From NCBI GenBank assembly GCA_021817625.1, contig JAKASY010000077.1, positions 1 to 7,560 of the forward strand: a stretch of DNA of 7,560 bases, read 5' to 3'. Below are positions 5,921 to 7,560 of the stretch, piece after piece. Both the position numbers and the translations under genes were made by a program. Below the pieces are notes generated by a model that searched no databases, was not told where the DNA came from, and saw nothing but the letters and a program-made list of their open reading frames with translations. Source of the stretch: Bacillota bacterium (GTDB lineage Bacteria; Bacillota_E; JAJZYS01; JAILZS01). How positions within the stretch are numbered: the first letter of the stretch is position 1; each line of letters opens with the position of its first letter.

Positions 5921-6691
5921 GTGCGGCGGCCGAAAGGCTGGGACGACTGGGAGAGAGGAGTGGAGCCGACGACGTCGCGCCCCGAAGCCGGGCCCGAGGC
6001 CGGCGCCCCGGAGATCTCGTGGATGGGCGAGCGGGCGCTCATGATCCGCCTGGCCGACGTGCCGGGCCCAGTCGCTACCGCCCGGGTGCGCGCCGTGGCC
6101 GCGGCCCTCGAGGCAGCGGCCTCGCCCTCCCTGCAGGAGATTGTCCCCGCGTACACTTCGGTGCTCGCCCTCCTGGATCCCTTCGCGCCGGTCGGCTTCG
6201 ACCCCGCCGCCGCCCGTCGCAGGGTGGCGGCGATCACGCGCCGTGCGCTCGCCCGCGTCGAGCCAGCCGCGGACAAGGGCCGCCTCTGGCAGGTGCCGGT
6301 GCGCTACGGCGGCGACGAGGGCCCGGACCTGGCCGCCGTGGCCGCCTGGGCCGGGCTCAGCCCTGAGGCGGTGGTCGCCCTGCACAGCGAGCGGGAGTAC
6401 GACGTGCTGGCCATCGGCTTCCGCCCCGGCTATCCCTTCCTCGGCTTCCTCGACGAGCGCATCGCCGCGCCCAGGCTGGCCACGCCGCGGGCACGTGTGG
6501 AGGCCGGCTCCGTGGGCATCGCCGGGCGCCAGACCGGGATCTACAGCCGTACCTCGAGCGGCGGCTGGCAGATCGTCGGCCGGACAGACTTCGTGCTCTT
6601 CGACCCGGGGCGCGCCTCCGCCGCCGCCGCCTGCACGCTGGCGGTGGGCGACCGCGTGCGCTTCGTGCCGGCAGAGGGCGGGCACGCGTGA
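5921..6691 (+). CDS. pxpB: 5-oxoprolinase subunit PxpB (KipI/YbgJ family)
   Basis: PxpB forms the ATP-dependent 5-oxoprolinase with PxpA and PxpC, opening 5-oxoproline (pyroglutamate) to L-glutamate. In Bacillus the homologue KipI also inhibits the KinA kinase. The 256-residue product shows family signatures in order: ISWMGERALMIRLAD (32-46), EIVPAYTSVLALLDP (73-87), VPVRYGGDEGPDL (125-137), LHSEREYDVLAIGFRPGYPFLG (154-175), RLATPRARVEAGSVGIAGRQTGIY (185-208) and GGWQIVGRTDFVLFDP (214-229). A Pro/Gly/Glu-rich tail of about 30 residues precedes the conserved part if GTG 5921 is the start. GTG 5960 gives 243 residues, and the length suits the family either way. The stop overlaps the pxpC start by 4 nt, so the two are translationally coupled. 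The gene runs divergently from the amidohydrolase. Confidence 0.95.
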   Translation: MRRPKGWDDWERGVEPTTSRPEAGPEAGAPEISWMGERALMIRLADVPGPVATARVRAVAAALEAAASPSLQEIVPAYTSVLALLDPFAPVGFDPAAARRRVAAITRRALARVEPAADKGRLWQVPVRYGGDEGPDLAAVAAWAGLSPEAVVALHSEREYDVLAIGFRPGYPFLGFLDERIAAPRLATPRARVEAGSVGIAGRQTGIYSRTSSGGWQIVGRTDFVLFDPGRASAAAACTLAVGDRVRFVPAEGGHA

Positions 6692-7560
6692 TCGAGGTCG
6701 TGCGCCCGGGCCTCCTCGACCTCGTGGTCGACGGCGCAGGGCGCCGCGGCCTGCGCTTCGGCCTGTCGGAAGGCGGGCCGGCGGACGCGGCAGCGCTGCG
6801 GGCGGCCAACCGCGCGGCCGGTAACCCGCCGACAGCGGCCGGCCTCGAGCTTCTCGCCCAGGGCCCGGTGCTGGCGTTCGCCGACGGCGCCGTGCTCTGC
6901 GTGGCGGGCGGCGCCCTCACGCCGCTGCTCGACGGCCAGCCCATGCCGACAGGTGAGGCGTTCGCGGCGCCGGCCGGGTCGGTTCTCACGTTCCAGCGCG
7001 GGCGGCCGGGGCTGCGCGCCTACCTCGCGGTGCGGGGCGGGATTGCGACCGACGTCGTGCTCGGCAGCCGGAGTGCCGACCTGCCCGCCGCCCTGCCGGG
7101 CCTCGCCGGCCGCGCGCTGCGGGCCGGCGACCGCCTTGCCGTGGGCGCCCCGGGCGCGAGCGGCGAGCCCCTGGCACCCGCCCTGGCCGACCCGTCCCCG
7201 CCGCCGGCCCTGCGCGTGCTCCCGGGCCCGCAGTGGCGCTTGGCGCCGCCCGCCGTGCGCCGCCACCTCGTGCGTAGCGCGTTCCGGGTGACCCCCGCCG
7301 CCAACCGCGTCGGCATCGTCCTGGAGGCGGAGCGCCCAGGCCCCGACTGGCGTATGCCGCAGATGCCCTCCGAAGGCACGCTCGCGGGCAGCGTGCAGTG
7401 GACGCCGGCCGGCAGGCCGGTGCTCCTGGGCGTCGACCGGGGCTCGATCGGCGGCTACCCCAAGCCGCTGCAGGTGATCGCCGCGGACCTGTGGGCGCTC
7501 GGCCAGCTCCGACCCGGGGACGCCGTGCGGTTCGTGCGCGTGACGCGCCGCGATGAGATC
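6688..7560 (+). CDS. pxpC: 5-oxoprolinase subunit PxpC (KipA/YbgK family), 3'-partial
   Basis: This is the partner of PxpB in the 5-oxoprolinase complex (biotin-dependent carboxylase-like, urea amidolyase C-terminal-related fold). GTG at 6688 overlaps the pxpB stop as GTGA. The frame is open for 291 codons to the window edge, so only the last few tens of residues at most are missing. Family motifs seen are GPADAAALRAANRAAGN (30-46), AYLAVRGGI (111-119), LGSRSADL (125-132), LRVLPGPQW (175-183), FRVTPAANRVGIVLE (199-213) and a segment with GGYP (255-258) followed by VIAADLWALGQLRPGDAVRF. No frameshift or missing motif was noticed. In Escherichia coli the order is pxpB-pxpC-pxpA, so pxpA probably follows just outside. 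Confidence 0.95.
   Translation, partial: MIEVVRPGLLDLVVDGAGRRGLRFGLSEGGPADAAALRAANRAAGNPPTAAGLELLAQGPVLAFADGAVLCVAGGALTPLLDGQPMPTGEAFAAPAGSVLTFQRGRPGLRAYLAVRGGIATDVVLGSRSADLPAALPGLAGRALRAGDRLAVGAPGASGEPLAPALADPSPPPALRVLPGPQWRLAPPAVRRHLVRSAFRVTPAANRVGIVLEAERPGPDWRMPQMPSEGTLAGSVQWTPAGRPVLLGVDRGSIGGYPKPLQVIAADLWALGQLRPGDAVRFVRVTRRDEI

Noticed and set aside
5876..6685. Upstream continuation of the amidohydrolase frame (270 codons)
   Set aside because: It is antisense to pxpB and has no family resemblance; the GGAGGTG site places the start at 5875.
6541..7266. 241-codon minus-strand frame over pxpB/pxpC
   Set aside because: Antisense to two clearly recognised genes and without domain features.
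1..7560. CRISPR array, tRNA, rRNA or replication origin
   Set aside because: No regularly spaced repeats, cloverleaf-like segments, rRNA stretches or AT-rich iteron regions were noticed on either strand.

Overview
The window is a tightly packed, very GC-rich stretch of bacterial DNA. It carries six protein-coding genes, two of them cut by the window edges. Codon third positions are nearly all G or C, Shine-Dalgarno sequences of the GGAGG type are clear, and GTG starts are common. This fits a high-GC bacterium such as an actinobacterium, a Limnochordia/Thermaerobacter-like Bacillota, a Deinococcota or a Chloroflexota member. The sequence alone does not decide between them. No tRNA, rRNA, CRISPR array or convincing intrinsic terminator was seen, and no stretch over 300 bases lacks a gene.

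Left end (2-1309): the larger part of an IscB-type RNA-guided nuclease of the IS200/IS605 world, the ancestor lineage of Cas9. It has the tail of a PLMP domain, RuvC-I, an arginine-rich bridge helix, RuvC-II, an HNH domain and RuvC-III. All predicted catalytic residues are present. About 25-30 residues usually found between bridge helix and RuvC-II appear to be missing, and the C-terminal region looks atypical. Its start, and any omega-RNA, lie upstream of the window. It uses a less extreme codon set than its neighbours, which suggests acquired DNA. A 116-bp gap (1310-1425) follows, where a transposon right end would be expected, but no end could be proven.

Middle (1426-4321, + strand): a classical short-chain dehydrogenase/reductase, then a secreted, probably lipid-anchored beta-propeller protein of unknown function. 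The two may be co-transcribed. The propeller gene converges tail to tail, with 9 bp between stop codons, on a minus-strand YtcJ-like metal-dependent amidohydrolase (4331-5875).

Right end (5921-7560, + strand): pxpB and pxpC, the two ATP-dependent components of 5-oxoprolinase, overlap by 4 nt (GTGA). They are transcribed divergently from the amidohydrolase across only about 45 bp. pxpC runs off the window, and pxpA is expected just beyond. The right half therefore looks like a small amide/lactam catabolic island: 5-oxoproline opening to glutamate next to an imide/amide hydrolase. The left edge is a mobile or formerly mobile IscB locus. The least ordinary item is the compact IscB.
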